Origin: an uncultured Porphyromonas sp.
Lineage (GTDB): Bacteria; Bacteroidota; Bacteroidia; Bacteroidales; Porphyromonadaceae
Direction of reading: 5' to 3'
NCBI GenBank assembly: GCA_934364985.1
Contig: CAKRMU010000001.1
Location: 233,714-297,713, forward strand
Length of the DNA: 64,000 nucleotides
Shown here: positions 63,936-64,000 of the stretch, in pieces
Layout of the letters: each line of letters starts with the position of its first letter
Numbering within the stretch: position 1 is the stretch's first letter
Made by a program: the position numbers and the translations under genes
Notes under the pieces: model-generated
The model's database searches: none
The model's input: the letters and a program-made list of their open reading frames with translations, nothing else
Told to the model about the DNA's origin: nothing

Positions 63936-64000
63936 ATGAAGTACATACGTTTTTTCTCATGCCTCCTTATCGCTTTTCTCTTTGTATCGTGTAAAGACAC
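63936..64000 (+). CDS. Lipoprotein, 5' end only (runs out of window)
   Basis: ATG at 63936 opens a signal sequence MKYIRFFSCLLIAFLFVSCK with a clear lipobox FVSC, so the product is an exported lipoprotein. Only 21 residues are visible and the family cannot be told. It has its own consensus promoter. Confidence 0.7.
   Translation, partial: MKYIRFFSCLLIAFLFVSCKD

Overview
The window reads as chromosomal DNA of a member of the Bacteroidales, most likely Porphyromonas or a close relative. The evidence is the gene set and the signals: a DUF4295 protein beside rpmB-rpmG, a protease with a C-terminal tail like a type IX secretion sorting domain, lipoproteins with Bacteroidetes-style lipoboxes, and promoters of the TTG-N19/20-TAnnTTTG type in front of several genes. 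The species cannot be named from sequence alone. All calls were made by eye from motifs, gene order and spacing; no database search was run.

Layout. 1-5.5 kb: end of a TPR-like gene, secG, rpmB-rpmG-DUF4295, a YgiQ-type radical SAM protein and an HtrA protease. 5.7-16.2 kb (minus strand): lpdA, then a phosphate block read pstS-pstC-pstA-pstB-phoU-response regulator-histidine kinase, with cardiolipin synthase upstream. 16.6-16.8 kb: two tandem tRNA-Arg(ACG) genes. 17-20 kb: comF-recX-prmC, divergent from ribD. 20.1-20.8 kb: a decayed phage head gene, an orphan acidic ORF, and tRNA-Thr transcribed together with the SRP RNA gene. 21.3-28.3 kb: a MATE exporter with a leader ORF, a calcium-type P-ATPase, tRNA-Gln and clpB. 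28.5-34.1 kb: a PLP-enzyme homologue without its lysine, then rarA-murB-MBL hydrolase-queG. 34.3-40.2 kb (minus): DUF5063-exonuclease-RNA methyltransferase-mltF-upp-sugar permease. 40.7-44.6 kb: thioredoxin lipoprotein-phoH-purC-menG/ubiE-aroE. 45-50.7 kb (minus): ilvE and a three-gene glycogen/alpha-glucan cassette. 51.2-57.8 kb: exported serine protease, DUF4369-like lipoprotein, rfbB, miaB and a small membrane protein. 58.1-64 kb: nadB-nadC-nadA (de novo NAD synthesis), dnaA, and the start of a lipoprotein gene.

The most striking feature is not a gene. Twelve intergenic gaps each hold a block built on an exact 23-bp period: a 15-bp near-palindrome (best form GAATACCAGGTATTC) plus an 8-bp linker. 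Eleven blocks have four units (92 bp) and one has six. First units tend to begin GGATA/AGATA and last units to end TATCC before a T-rich stretch, so a block is roughly symmetric end to end. Sequences differ between blocks but complementarity between units is kept (for example a perfect 19-bp inverted repeat in the block before dnaA), which points to selection on structure. Blocks lie at nearly every operon boundary, roughly one per 3-9 kb, and one lies inside the pst operon.

Other points: a candidate Pho box of four 11-bp-phased repeats upstream of pstS; short ORFs with good Shine-Dalgarno sequences overlapping the starts of dnaA and of the MATE gene; SRP RNA and tRNA-Thr sharing one promoter and terminator; and a nested hairpin element 3' of comF.
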